From Streptomyces asiaticus (GTDB lineage: Bacteria > Actinomycetota > Actinomycetes > Streptomycetales > Streptomycetaceae), in assembly GCF_018138715.1 (NCBI RefSeq), contig NZ_JAGSHX010000006.1, positions 9,362,001-9,426,000 on the forward strand: a DNA stretch of 64,000 nucleotides, in the 5' to 3' direction. How positions within the stretch are numbered: the first letter of the stretch is position 1; every line of letters starts with the position of its first letter. Below are positions 25,000 to 33,311 of this stretch, piece after piece. The translations under genes and the position numbers were made by a program. The notes beneath the pieces are model-generated. The model worked only from the letters and a program-made list of their open reading frames with translations, was not told the DNA's origin and ran no database searches.

Positions 25000-26328
25000 A
25001 TGAGCCAGCCGACCGTCACCTCGTTCTCCGTCTATCCGGTCGCCGGCCGGGACAGCATGGAGCTGAACCTCTCCGGCGCCCACGGCCCCTACTTCACCCG
25101 GAACGTGGTGGTCCTCGAGGACTCCGAGGGCCGTACCGGACTGGGCGAGGTGCCCGGCGGTGAGAAGATCACCCAGACCCTGCGGGACGCCGAATCCCTC
25201 GTCGTCGGGGCGCGGGTGGGCGACTACAAGCGGGTGCTGCGCGAGATCGGGCAGCGGTTCGGCGACCGCGACGCCGGGGGCCGGGGCACCCAGACCTTCG
25301 ATCTGCGCACCACCGTGCACGCCGTCACCGCCGTCGAATCGGCCCTGCTGGACCTCCTCGGGCAGCATCTGGAGGTGCCCGTCGCGGCGCTCCTGGGCGA
25401 CGGGCAGCAGCGCGACTCGGTACGGGTCCTGGGCTATCTGTTCTACGTCGGCGACCCCGACCGGACCGACCTGGAGTACGTCCGCGAGCCCGACGCCGAC
25501 GCCGAGTGGTACCGCATCCGCCGCGAGGAGGCGCTCACCCCCGAGGCGATCGTCCGTCAGGCCGAGGCCACCTACGATCTCTACGGCTTTGCGGACTTCA
25601 AGCTCAAGGGCGGGGTTCTGGAGGGAAACGATGAGGTCAAGGCGGTACGGGCGCTCAAGGAGCGGTTCCCCGAGGCCCGTATCACCCTCGACCCCAACGG
25701 CGCCTGGTCGCTGCGTGAGGCGATCGAACTGTGCCGGCCGCTGCTCGGCACGCTCGCCTACGCCGAGGACCCGTGCGGCGCCGAGGACGGCTACTCCGGC
25801 CGGGAGATCCTGGCCGAGTTCCGGCGCGCCACCGGACTGCCCACGGCCACCAACATGATCGCCACGGACTGGCGGCAGATGACCCACGCACTGGCGTTGC
25901 AGTCCGTCTCCATCCCGCTGGCCGACCCCCACTTCTGGACCATGCAGGGGTCGGTACGGGTGGCCCAGCTCTGCCATGAGATGGGCCTGACCTGGGGCTG
26001 CCACTCCAACAACCACTTCGACATCTCCCTGGCGATGGTGGCCCACTGCGGAGCCGCCGCCCCGGGCGCGTACAACGCCCTGGACACCCACTGGATCTGG
26101 CAGGAGGGGCTGGAGCGGCTCACCGTCGAACCGCCGCGGATCGCCGGCGGTGAGATCGCCATCCCGGACGCCCCCGGGCTGGGCATCCGGCTCGACCGCG
26201 ACCGGCTCCTCGCCGCCCACGCCCTCTACCAGGAGAAGGCGCTGGGGGCGCGGGACGACGCGGTCGGCATGCGCTATCTCATTCCGGGCTGGACCTTCGA
26301 CAACAAGCGGCCCTGCCTGGTGCGTTAG
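25000..26328 (+). CDS. gudD: Glucarate dehydratase
   Basis: A 442-aa MR-subgroup enolase that converts D-glucarate (and L-idarate) to 5-keto-4-deoxyglucarate. The catalytic base motif [13 protein letters not shown], the metal site [30 protein letters not shown] and [15 protein letters not shown] are all as in authentic GudD. The N-terminal [11 protein letters not shown] and the C-terminal [19 protein letters not shown] also match. The ATG at 25000 has AAGGACG upstream; an upstream in-frame ATG lies within the tandem repeats. The product would need a lyase or dehydratase encoded elsewhere. Confidence 0.95.
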   Translation: MSQPTVTSFSVYPVAGRDSMELNLSGAHGPYFTRNVVVLEDSEGRTGLGEVPGGEKITQTLRDAESLVVGARVGDYKRVLREIGQRFGDRDAGGRGTQTFDLRTTVHAVTAVESALLDLLGQHLEVPVAALLGDGQQRDSVRVLGYLFYVGDPDRTDLEYVREPDADAEWYRIRREEALTPEAIVRQAEATYDLYGFADFKLKGGVLEGNDEVKAVRALKERFPEARITLDPNGAWSLREAIELCRPLLGTLAYAEDPCGAEDGYSGREILAEFRRATGLPTATNMIATDWRQMTHALALQSVSIPLADPHFWTMQGSVRVAQLCHEMGLTWGCHSNNHFDISLAMVAHCGAAAPGAYNALDTHWIWQEGLERLTVEPPRIAGGEIAIPDAPGLGIRLDRDRLLAAHALYQEKALGARDDAVGMRYLIPGWTFDNKRPCLVR

Positions 26329-26395
26329 CGTGCCGCCGTCCGGTGGGCCGGACCGGCCCACCGGATGCGTGGCGCATGGATCGGGGCCGTACGGC

Positions 26396-26770
26396 TCAGA
26401 CCTCCAGGTCGGCCTCGATCTTGCGCAGCTGATGGCGTGCCATCGCCAGATTGGCCCGCTTCTTGTCCAGCGCCAGATAGAGGAAGAGGCCCTGGCTGTC
26501 CCGGCCCCTCAGCAGCCGGATCAGGTGGTACTGGCTGCCGAGGGTGATGAGGATGTCCTCGATGCCGTCCTGGAGACCGAGCTGCTCCATGGTCCGCACC
26601 TTGGCGCGCACCACATCGGTGTTGCCCGCCGCGGCCACCGTCAGGTCGAGATCCTTTCCTCCGCCCACGGTGCCGAGGGCCATCCCACTGGAGTAGTCGA
26701 CCAGCGCGGCGCCGAGGGCGCCCTCTATGGACGTCATCGCCTCTTTGAGCGCGGTCTGGGTGTTCGCCAT
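26396..26770 (-). CDS. Roadblock/LC7-like protein C
   Basis: A 124-aa protein with a Roadblock/LC7-like alpha-beta fold: ALKEAMTSIEGALGAALVDYSSG, GNTDVVRAKVRTMEQL and YHLIRLLRGRDSQGLFLYLAL. Bacterial members bind small GTPases (MglA-type) or act in Streptomyces conservons. AAAGGAAC precedes the ATG. It is the last gene of a four-gene minus-strand run and resembles the first gene (protein A) more than the second Roadblock (protein B). Confidence 0.7.
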   Translation of the reverse strand: MANTQTALKEAMTSIEGALGAALVDYSSGMALGTVGGGKDLDLTVAAAGNTDVVRAKVRTMEQLGLQDGIEDILITLGSQYHLIRLLRGRDSQGLFLYLALDKKRANLAMARHQLRKIEADLEV

Positions 26771-26855
26771 GATCGTGGCTGTTCCTTTCGGTGTCAGTGA
26801 TGTCCGGTCGGTTCTCGGCGCGCGGTGTGCGCGCCGGGCGGGGGAGGTCGTGGGA

Positions 26856-27290
26856 TCAGGGCTGCTCGGCCCTGCTGAGGGCGACGCCCACCAGATCGGC
26901 GAGACGGGCGCCCGAGCGCCGGGCCTCCATGTGGAGGCGGCCGACGTTGGTACGGTCACCGGCCAGTACGGTCAGCACGGCCGTGGAACCCGCGGCGTAG
27001 GTGGCCACATAGCCGTTCTCACCGCGGACCAGCAGCTCACGGAAGGCGCCCCGCCCGGTGGCACCCGCCAGCGACTGCGCCACCCCGAGGGCCGCGGCGG
27101 TCAGCGCCGCCACGCCCTCGGGCTCGACGGTGGCCGTGTCGTGCGCCAGCACCACGCCGTCGCTGGTGGCGGCGAGCGCGCCGGTCACATGGGTCACCCG
27201 GGCCCGCAGCCGGCGCAGCTCCTCCAGCACTTCGGGCTCGGCGGCCAGCAGCCACTTACGCTCCGTGCGCTGCCGCAGGGTGAGCCTCAT
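26856..27290 (-). CDS. Roadblock/LC7-like protein B
   Basis: A 144-aa protein with the classical Roadblock pattern. An N-terminal helix (EVLEELRRLRARV) is followed by the hydrophobic strand GALAATSDGVVLAHD, a helix with LTAAALGVAQSLAGATG, and the paired strands RELLVRGENGYVATYAAG and AVLTVLAGDRTNVGRLH. It is closer to CvnB/MglB-type regulators than proteins A and C. There is no GTPase gene in the run. It starts 37 bases after the PATAN-like gene. Confidence 0.75.
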   Translation of the reverse strand: MRLTLRQRTERKWLLAAEPEVLEELRRLRARVTHVTGALAATSDGVVLAHDTATVEPEGVAALTAAALGVAQSLAGATGRGAFRELLVRGENGYVATYAAGSTAVLTVLAGDRTNVGRLHMEARRSGARLADLVGVALSRAEQP

Positions 27291-27327
27291 GACGCCGCGC
27301 ACGGGGCGGGCGGGTCGATCGGGGGAA

Positions 27328-28164
27328 TCACAGGCTTGCCTCCAAGGCATCGCGGAGCCGACGCAGCAGGTCGATATCGGGATCGGTGAAGACCACCGCG
27401 CCGGGACCGCGGTCCGGGGCGGGCGGAGCGGAAGCGGCGGAAGCGGCGGGCGGTCCGGGGCGGCCCGGATGTTCCGGACGTGTGGGGCGTGGGGTGGCGA
27501 CATGGCCCGCGGCCGCCAGCCGCCGTATGTCGATCAGCGTGTGAAAGGCGGGACGGCCCAGCTCGCGGGCGATACGGGCCGGGGTGCGGACCCCGTCGGC
27601 CAGCGCCAGCACCGCGCGCTGACGGGGGGTGACGGCCGGGGCGCGGCCATCGGGGCGGCGCAGCACCACCGGCGCCGTGTCCACGTGCGGATACGGCCAC
27701 AAGGCGTCCAGCAGCTTGCCGCGGCGCCGGGTCTCGCGCTCGACGGCAGCCGCGCCCACCGGGCGCACCGGCCCGAGCCAGTGGACCGCGCCCCGCTGGA
27801 AGCCGCGCGGCCCGCTGCCGTGCCCCAGCGCGAAGTACGCCGCGTCGAACAGCGCGCCCAGATGGCAGATCTCCAGCTCCGCGTCCGACAGCCGGCCGCT
27901 GTCGACGAGGAACCGCCCGACCCCACCGGCCCGGCCGGTCCGCCCCACCGCCTCCCGCCAGCTGTCGGCGGTCAGCCGCCCACCGGTGGTGAGCAGCACC
28001 TCGATCCCGGGGGCCACCGGGCTCTCGGCATGCACCACCTGGCCGTCCCGGAGATAGACCGTGCCCGCGTCGCACAACAGGGCGCCGCTGGCCCGCTCGT
28101 CGGCGAGCCCGGCGAGACTGGGGGCGTGCCCGGCTCGGGCCACGGTCCGGTGCGGCAGCCTCAT
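27328..28164 (-). CDS. PATAN/DUF4388-like protein
   Basis: A 278-aa protein. The N-terminal 150 residues follow the DUF4388/PATAN pattern: a SLAGLADERASGALL opening, then GTVYLRDGQVVHAESP. Later come a helical middle and a possible winged-helix-like segment near residues 200-245 (AVLALADGVRTPARIARELG, then LIDIRRLAAAGHV). The C-terminal 35 residues are Pro/Ala-rich, ending DPDIDLLRRLRDALE. PATAN domains are found with Roadblock proteins and GTPases in bacterial signalling. The ATG overlaps the preceding gene's stop as ATGA. Confidence 0.6.
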   Translation of the reverse strand: MRLPHRTVARAGHAPSLAGLADERASGALLCDAGTVYLRDGQVVHAESPVAPGIEVLLTTGGRLTADSWREAVGRTGRAGGVGRFLVDSGRLSDAELEICHLGALFDAAYFALGHGSGPRGFQRGAVHWLGPVRPVGAAAVERETRRRGKLLDALWPYPHVDTAPVVLRRPDGRAPAVTPRQRAVLALADGVRTPARIARELGRPAFHTLIDIRRLAAAGHVATPRPTRPEHPGRPGPPAASAASAPPAPDRGPGAVVFTDPDIDLLRRLRDALEASL

Positions 28165-28583
28165 ATCAGCGCCAGCCGCCCGCACATGTCGCGCAGCCGG
28201 ATCCGGGCGAGCGCCAGATTGCCCTCCCGGCGGTCGAGCCACAGATAGAAGAAGACGCCGCTGTCAAAGGCCGTGTCGACGAAGCGCAGCAGGTGGTAGC
28301 AGGTGCGGGTGGTGACGATGACGTCCTCGACGGCGGGCTCCCCGTCCACCTCGTCCGGGTCGGCGCCGCTCTTGTCGCCCCCGGGGCCCAGCGCGGCGAA
28401 CGCCCGCTGCTCGGCGGCCATCCGGGCCAGCTCCGCCGTCTCCGCCGCGGTGGCCTCGGGGTCCTCGTCGCGCACCTCGCCGACCATGCCGAGCGCGAGT
28501 CCGCTGGTCCACTCGATCACGGCGGCTCCGCGCGCGCCGTTCACGGTCATCGCTTCCAGTAAGCACTCGTCGATTCCGGGCAT
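28161..28583 (-). CDS. Roadblock-like protein A
   Basis: A 140-aa protein similar in plan to protein C. Shared features are the opening LLEAMTVNGARGAAVIEWTSG, the strand VIVTTRTCYHLLRFVDTAF and FFYLWLDRREGNLALARIRL. An acidic, Asp/Glu-rich insertion of about 30 residues sits in the middle. GGGAGG lies just before the ATG at 28583. It heads the four-gene run and is coupled to the next gene by an ATGA overlap. Function is unknown beyond the fold. Confidence 0.65.
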   Translation of the reverse strand: MPGIDECLLEAMTVNGARGAAVIEWTSGLALGMVGEVRDEDPEATAAETAELARMAAEQRAFAALGPGGDKSGADPDEVDGEPAVEDVIVTTRTCYHLLRFVDTAFDSGVFFYLWLDRREGNLALARIRLRDMCGRLALI

Positions 28584-29105
28584 GCGGCCTCCCCTCCCTG
28601 CGTCACCCATGGCGGGCGCCCACCGGTGGCGCTTCGCCAGTGACGGTGAGGTTACGCAGGGTTCAGCTGTTGGGGGTCAAATCCAGTAATGCTCGGAAAT
28701 GGCGGGCGGCGCGTAGTAGGGTCCGCCGCCCCATGGGCCCCGGAGGTCCCGGCAGTCCCCGCCCGGGGCCGTGCCGGGCCGGTCATCGGCGCTCTGAACG
28801 ATTCCTAGCGGGTGCGGGGCCCACCGGGCCACAGGGGGGCGGGCGCATATTCCACCGTCCTATTGCAGGCATGGTGGATGGGTCAGTAGACGGTCGTGCG
28901 ATGGTCGAGTACGCATACGCGTGGAGCCGGGGCGCGGCACGGTGCCCGCCGGGGGTGGTCATGAGGCTCTCCGGGGGTGGTCATAAGGCTCTTCCGGAGC
29001 CGTTTCGCACCCCCGCGGCGCACAGAGTGGCGTGATTTGACGGTACCGATGTGGCGGAAACCGCCCGCGTTTCACCCGGCTTGTCTGCGCACTCCTGACG
29101 GTGCG
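28584..29105. other. Gene-free region with tandem repeat
   Basis: About 520 bases with no reading frame showing proper codon bias. It includes the upstream region of the Roadblock run and, at 28949-28992, a tandem 22-bp repeat. On the minus strand a TTGACC at about 28,680 might be part of the Roadblock-run promoter, but no -10 at proper spacing was found. Confidence 0.5.
28949..28992. repeat. Tandem 22-bp repeat
   Basis: Two head-to-tail copies of CCGGGGGTGGTCATnAGGCTCT differ at one base. The copies are intergenic and lie beyond the 3' end of the DUF4142 gene. They could be a duplicated protein-binding site. Confidence 0.8.
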
Positions 29106-29924
29106 TTACGGAACGGTGGGCGCGGAGGGGGAGGAGGTGGCGCCCGGAGTGGCCGGGGAGGCCGAGGCGCCCGGCGCGTCGTCGACCGGGGCGGGCGGGG
29201 ACGCCGTGGGCGGTTCGCCCTTGCCCTCGAGCGAGGCCGGCTTCTTCAGGACGACCATGGGCTCACCGGGCTTGGGCATCACCGGCTTGGTGAAGTTCGG
29301 ACCCTGGGTCGGGGTCGAGGTGATCTGGGCGGGAAGCCGCTCGTAGTCGACCATCCCGGTGTTCTCCATCTGCGTGATGTGGTCCAGCACCGTGTTGTTG
29401 GCCTGGGTGGCGAGCTGACGCACCAGGGTGTTCTTGCTGGTCGCCCGGATCTTGGCGATGGAGCTGAAGATCTGGCCGTGGGTGATGCGCAGGATCTGGG
29501 CCATCTGGCTGTCGAAGTTCTTGCCCGTGGCGGCCGTGAGGGTGTCCAGGAACCCCTGCTGCTGCGGTGTGGGCTTGTTGGGCAGGGTGATGCCGAGTTT
29601 GGGGGCGATGTCGCGCGAGGCTTCGTCCAGTTGCGCATGCCCCACGATCAGATGTTCACCGGCCGTCTTCACCGCCGCCGTGGTGCCCTTCTTGAGGGCC
29701 AGCTGACCGACGGGGTACTCCCACAGCCCGGCGAGCCGGACCTTGACCACGAAGTCCCGGTCGGCGCCGGTGAGCGGTCCGTACTGGGTCGAGCTCGTCT
29801 TCGCCAGGTTCGTCTGGTTCGTCTGCTGCACACCCGTCAGGACGGGCGACATGATCACACCGAGGGTGACCACCACGGAACCTATGAGGAGGGAGGTACC
29901 TGTGACGAAGTACCGGGATCGCAT
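29106..29924 (-). CDS. DUF4142 secreted or membrane-anchored protein
   Basis: A 272-aa protein with an N-terminal hydrophobic segment (YFVTGTSLLIGSVVVTLGVI) and then a four-helix, ferritin-like DUF4142 domain (about residues 50-190). The domain starts TGADRDFVVKVRLAGLWEY and includes AGEHLIVGHAQLDEASRDIA. The C-terminal 80 residues are a Pro/Ser/Ala-rich tail. DUF4142 proteins are exported and common in Streptomyces; their role is unknown. AGGAGG lies five bases before the ATG at 29924, which settles the start. Confidence 0.85.
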   Translation of the reverse strand: MRSRYFVTGTSLLIGSVVVTLGVIMSPVLTGVQQTNQTNLAKTSSTQYGPLTGADRDFVVKVRLAGLWEYPVGQLALKKGTTAAVKTAGEHLIVGHAQLDEASRDIAPKLGITLPNKPTPQQQGFLDTLTAATGKNFDSQMAQILRITHGQIFSSIAKIRATSKNTLVRQLATQANNTVLDHITQMENTGMVDYERLPAQITSTPTQGPNFTKPVMPKPGEPMVVLKKPASLEGKGEPPTASPPAPVDDAPGASASPATPGATSSPSAPTVP

Positions 29925-30056
29925 AGAGCCTCCTGGCGGGGACGCCGGTCGTTGTGCGGAGCAGTGTGTCCGCCCGTGCTTGCACCGGCGAATACGGATC
30001 ACGAAGGGCCTCTGCTCAATGGCCTGGCGGCTGTTTATATATCTTTGGACCGTTAC

Positions 30057-30974
30057 TTACCGTCGCATATGGCCTATCTCACAGCCGCCTCCCGAGCGCT
30101 CCTGGTTGAGGACGTCCACCAGCCGCTGGAGGGCCGGGTTGGGGCTGTCCGGGCTCCAGCAGGCGTGGAGGGTGACGGAGTGGGCGTCGGCCGGGGCCAG
30201 TTCGCGGTAGCGGACACCGTGGACCCCCATGGTCATGATCGAGCGGGGGATCAAGGCGCAGCCCAGGCCGGCGCGGACCAGGGCGAGCATGGTGGGGACC
30301 TGGGAGGTCAACTGGCTGACGGCGTAGCGGTCCACGCCGATCATCGCGGCGCAGATGTCGTGCAGATAGCGCGAGCCCTCGGGGCTGTACCCGATGTAGT
30401 CGTCGGCCACGTCGGTCAGGGCGACGGGGGCGCCGTCGTCGTGGGCCAGCGGATGGCCGGAGGGGACCGCGAGGACGAGGTCCTCGGAGTGGACCAGGAG
30501 CGAGGCGTACCCCTCGGGGATGGGCGGCCGCACCAGACCCAGGTCGATGCGCAGCTCGGAGAGGGCGGCGAACTGATCGGGGCTGACCAGTTCGGTCAAC
30601 TCGACGGTGACATCGGGGAGATGCCGCTTCACCAGGTCCAGCACGTCGGCCAGGATGGCGTACGCGCCGATCGCGGTGAAGGCCAGCCGCAGGGTGCCGG
30701 TGCGGCCCTCGGCGGCGCGGCGGGTGGCGGTCGGCGCGGCGTCCAGCAGCGCCAGTACCCGGTGGCAGTGGTCGAGGAAGACCCGGCCCGCCGCGGTGAT
30801 CCGGGCGCCTCGTCCGGTGCGCTCGAACAGGACGACGTCCAGGGCGCGTTCCAGCGCCTGGATCTGACGGGTCAGCGGGGGCTGGGTCATATTGAGGCGG
30901 GCGGCGGCGCGGCCGAAGTGCCGCTCCTCCGCCACCGCCACGAAGCCGCGGAGCTGTTGCAGGGAGAGGTTCAT
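30057..30974 (-). CDS. LysR-family regulator of the ABC/enolase operon
   Basis: A 305-aa LysR protein with the winged helix FVAVAEERHFGRAAARLNMTQPPLTRQ and a complete effector domain. It resembles the LysR at 21.2 kb over the DNA-binding region. The start at 30974 (MNLSLQQLRGF) follows GTGAGGGC. It is divergent from the 2-hydroxyacid dehydrogenase gene across a gap of about 65 bases, so it should control the whole operon at 31.0-37.2 kb, with a sugar acid as plausible co-inducer. Confidence 0.9.
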   Translation of the reverse strand: MNLSLQQLRGFVAVAEERHFGRAAARLNMTQPPLTRQIQALERALDVVLFERTGRGARITAAGRVFLDHCHRVLALLDAAPTATRRAAEGRTGTLRLAFTAIGAYAILADVLDLVKRHLPDVTVELTELVSPDQFAALSELRIDLGLVRPPIPEGYASLLVHSEDLVLAVPSGHPLAHDDGAPVALTDVADDYIGYSPEGSRYLHDICAAMIGVDRYAVSQLTSQVPTMLALVRAGLGCALIPRSIMTMGVHGVRYRELAPADAHSVTLHACWSPDSPNPALQRLVDVLNQERSGGGCEIGHMRR

Positions 30975-31039
30975 GCCCTCACGGTATGGGGCGATGCGAA
31001 AGTGGGCTTGGACGGGCATGGCGGCGCACCCCTACGGTC

Positions 31040-32077
31040 ATGACGACCGCCACAGGGCAGATCCGCGCCGATCCCGTCCGAGGAGCCAGGTTGTCCAGAC
31101 TCGCCGTCGCCATGACCCCCCAGCGTGCCGCCGATGTGATCAGCCCCGAGGCCCGGCGGCTGATGGAGAAACGTTACGAGGTGAGCTGGGCCGATGAGCC
31201 GCTGACCGCGGATGTGGTCGCCCGGCTCGCCGCCGGCAGCGATGTGCTGCTGACCAGCTGGGGCACACCCCGTCTTGACCGGGCGATCTGGGCCGGTGGC
31301 GGTGGCCCCCGGGTGGTGGCGCACGCCGCGGGGACGGTGAAGAAGCTCATCGACCGCGAGGTGCTCGACCAGGGTGTCGCGGTCTTCTCGGCCGCCCGGC
31401 GGATCGCCTGGTCGGTGGGGGAGTACTGCCTGGCGGCGATGCTCACCCTGGCCCGCAGGCTGCCGCTGTTCGACACCGCGATCCGCGCCGGTGGCTGGAA
31501 GCAGAGCGGCTTCCGGGGCGGTGAACTCACCGGCCGCCGGGTGGGCGTTCTCGGCGCGAGCTCCACGGCCCGCGCCCTGATCACCCTGCTCAGGCCGTTC
31601 CGCTGCGATGTGGTGGTGTACGACCCGTATCTGGACCAGGAGGCGGCCGCCGCGCTGGGGGTGCGGACCGCCACGCTGGAGGAGGCGCTCGGCTGCCCGT
31701 TCGTCTCCGTCCATGTGCCCGACCTCCCCGACACCCGTGGCCTGGTGAGCGCCCGGCTCATCGAGCGGATCCCCGATCACGCCGTGGTCGTCAACTCCGC
31801 CCGGGGACCGGCCGTCGACCAGGCCGCGCTGCTCGAACACGTCCTGGCGGGGCGGCTGTTCGCCGCGCTGGACGTCTTCGACCCCGAGCCGCCGCGGCTC
31901 GGCGAGTCCGTGCTGAGCTGCCCCAATCTGCTGCTCACCCCGCATATCGCCGGGGACACCGTGGACGGGCATCTGGCGCTGGCCGGATATGTGCTGGCGG
32001 ATGTGGCCGACTGGCTGGACAAGGGCGTCCGCGGTCCGAGCTTCGTGGACCCCGCCTCCTGGCCCATCGCCGCCTGA
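31040..32077 (+). CDS. D-isomer-specific 2-hydroxyacid dehydrogenase
   Basis: A 345-aa NAD-dependent oxidoreductase. The catalytic triad is visible: Arg in VVNSARGPAVDQ, Glu in LDVFDPEPP and His in LLLTPHIAGD. The Rossmann glycine motif is altered: RRVGVLGASSTARALI replaces the usual GxGxxG with G-A-S-S-T-A, so cofactor binding may differ. Start: ATG 31040, though a TTG at 31091 has the better GAGGAG ribosome-binding site and may be the true start. It is the first gene of the operon and may oxidise or reduce the sugar acid handled by the next genes. Confidence 0.85.
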   Translation: MTTATGQIRADPVRGARLSRLAVAMTPQRAADVISPEARRLMEKRYEVSWADEPLTADVVARLAAGSDVLLTSWGTPRLDRAIWAGGGGPRVVAHAAGTVKKLIDREVLDQGVAVFSAARRIAWSVGEYCLAAMLTLARRLPLFDTAIRAGGWKQSGFRGGELTGRRVGVLGASSTARALITLLRPFRCDVVVYDPYLDQEAAAALGVRTATLEEALGCPFVSVHVPDLPDTRGLVSARLIERIPDHAVVVNSARGPAVDQAALLEHVLAGRLFAALDVFDPEPPRLGESVLSCPNLLLTPHIAGDTVDGHLALAGYVLADVADWLDKGVRGPSFVDPASWPIAA

Positions 32078-32142
32078 CCGGCCCCCGGCGCTCCGCATCC
32101 GGCCGTGTCCGTCATCGACCTCATGTCAGGAGTCACTTCACC

Positions 32143-33273
32143 ATGTCGCGTATCACGGCGGTCGAGGTCTTCCCCGTGGCCGTGCCGTTCGCCCGGCGGT
32201 TCGTGCTGGGCAGCGGCGCCGTCGGCACCCCCGACCAGGCGGGGTCGGTCGTCTTCGTCAAGCTGACCACCGAGGACGGGGTGGTCGGCTGGGGCGAACA
32301 GCGCGCCCTGCCCAGCTGGAGCTATGAGACCGCCGAGACGATCGCCGTCGTCATCAAGCGCCATCTGGCCCCCATCCTGCTCGAACTCACCCCGTTCGAC
32401 GTGGAGTTGTTCCACACCCGGGCGAGCCGTCGGCTGAGCCCCGCGGTGTCCAACGGCTTTCCGTTCGCCCGCGCCGCGGTGGACATCGCCCTGCACGACG
32501 CGGCCGGCAAACTGGCCGGGCTGCCGGTCCACGCCCTGCTGGGCGGCAAGCTCCGGGACACGGTGCCGCTGTGCTCGGCCATCGGGGTGGGCGACCCCGC
32601 CGCCGTCCGCGAGCACGCCCACCAGTCCTCGGACTACACCGCCTACAAGGTGAAGATCGGCGGCGATCCCGTGGCGGACACCGCGGCCATCACCGCCGTC
32701 GCGGAGGTCGCCGCGGGCAAACCCCTCTGGCTGGACGCCAATCAGTCCTACCGGCCGACCGCCCTCATCCGCCTGTTGGACGCGGTGCGCGAGGTGCCGC
32801 ACCTGACGTGCGTGGAGCAGCCCGTGCCGGGCACCGACACCCTCGCCCTGCGCCGGGTCCGGGACCTGATCGGCCTGCCGGTGGCCATCGACGAGGGGAG
32901 CTTCACCGCCCAGGACCTGGCCCGCACACTCCGCCTCGACGCCGCCGATCTGGTGGTCGTGAAGATCTGCAAATCCGGCGGGCTGCGCAACGCCCTGAAG
33001 ACCGCCCAGGTCGCGCTGGCGGGCGGCCTTGAGGTGCTGGCCAGCGGGCTGACCGACTGCGGTATCGGCTTCGCGGCCGCGCTGCACCTGTTCAGCCAGC
33101 TGGAACTGGCCCTGCCCGCCGAACTGAACGGACCGGAGCTGCTGGCCGACCTCTACGTGGAGAACCTGGACATCGTCGCGGCCACCGCCACCGTCCCCTC
33201 CGGTCCCGGCCTCGGCGTCGAGGTCGACGAGGAACGCATCCGCGCCGAAGCCATGGACCTGGCCTGGTCCTGA
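32143..33273 (+). CDS. Mandelate racemase/muconate lactonizing enzyme family protein
   Basis: A 376-aa enolase-superfamily enzyme of the MLE-like subgroup. The KxK motif is in AYKVKIGGD, the metal ligands are in LDANQSY, CVEQPVPG and AIDEGSF, and the second lysine in VVVKICKSGGLRNA. Lysines on both sides of the barrel allow racemisation, cycloisomerisation or epimerisation. The product is not a recognised isofunctional group such as GudD or TalrD, so the substrate is unknown. The operon context (hydroxyacid dehydrogenase, ABC importer, isomerase) suggests a sugar acid or lactone. Confidence 0.85.
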   Translation: MSRITAVEVFPVAVPFARRFVLGSGAVGTPDQAGSVVFVKLTTEDGVVGWGEQRALPSWSYETAETIAVVIKRHLAPILLELTPFDVELFHTRASRRLSPAVSNGFPFARAAVDIALHDAAGKLAGLPVHALLGGKLRDTVPLCSAIGVGDPAAVREHAHQSSDYTAYKVKIGGDPVADTAAITAVAEVAAGKPLWLDANQSYRPTALIRLLDAVREVPHLTCVEQPVPGTDTLALRRVRDLIGLPVAIDEGSFTAQDLARTLRLDAADLVVVKICKSGGLRNALKTAQVALAGGLEVLASGLTDCGIGFAAALHLFSQLELALPAELNGPELLADLYVENLDIVAATATVPSGPGLGVEVDEERIRAEAMDLAWS

Positions 33274-33311
33274 ACGTCTGCGCACCCAGACCCAGCAGCG
33301 AGGAGACGACG

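Noticed and set aside
26396..28583. A conservon (cvn) operon
   Set aside because: Conservons contain a sensor kinase (CvnA), Roadblock (CvnB), a DUF742 protein (CvnC) and a GTPase (CvnD). The kinase, DUF742 and GTPase are all missing here.
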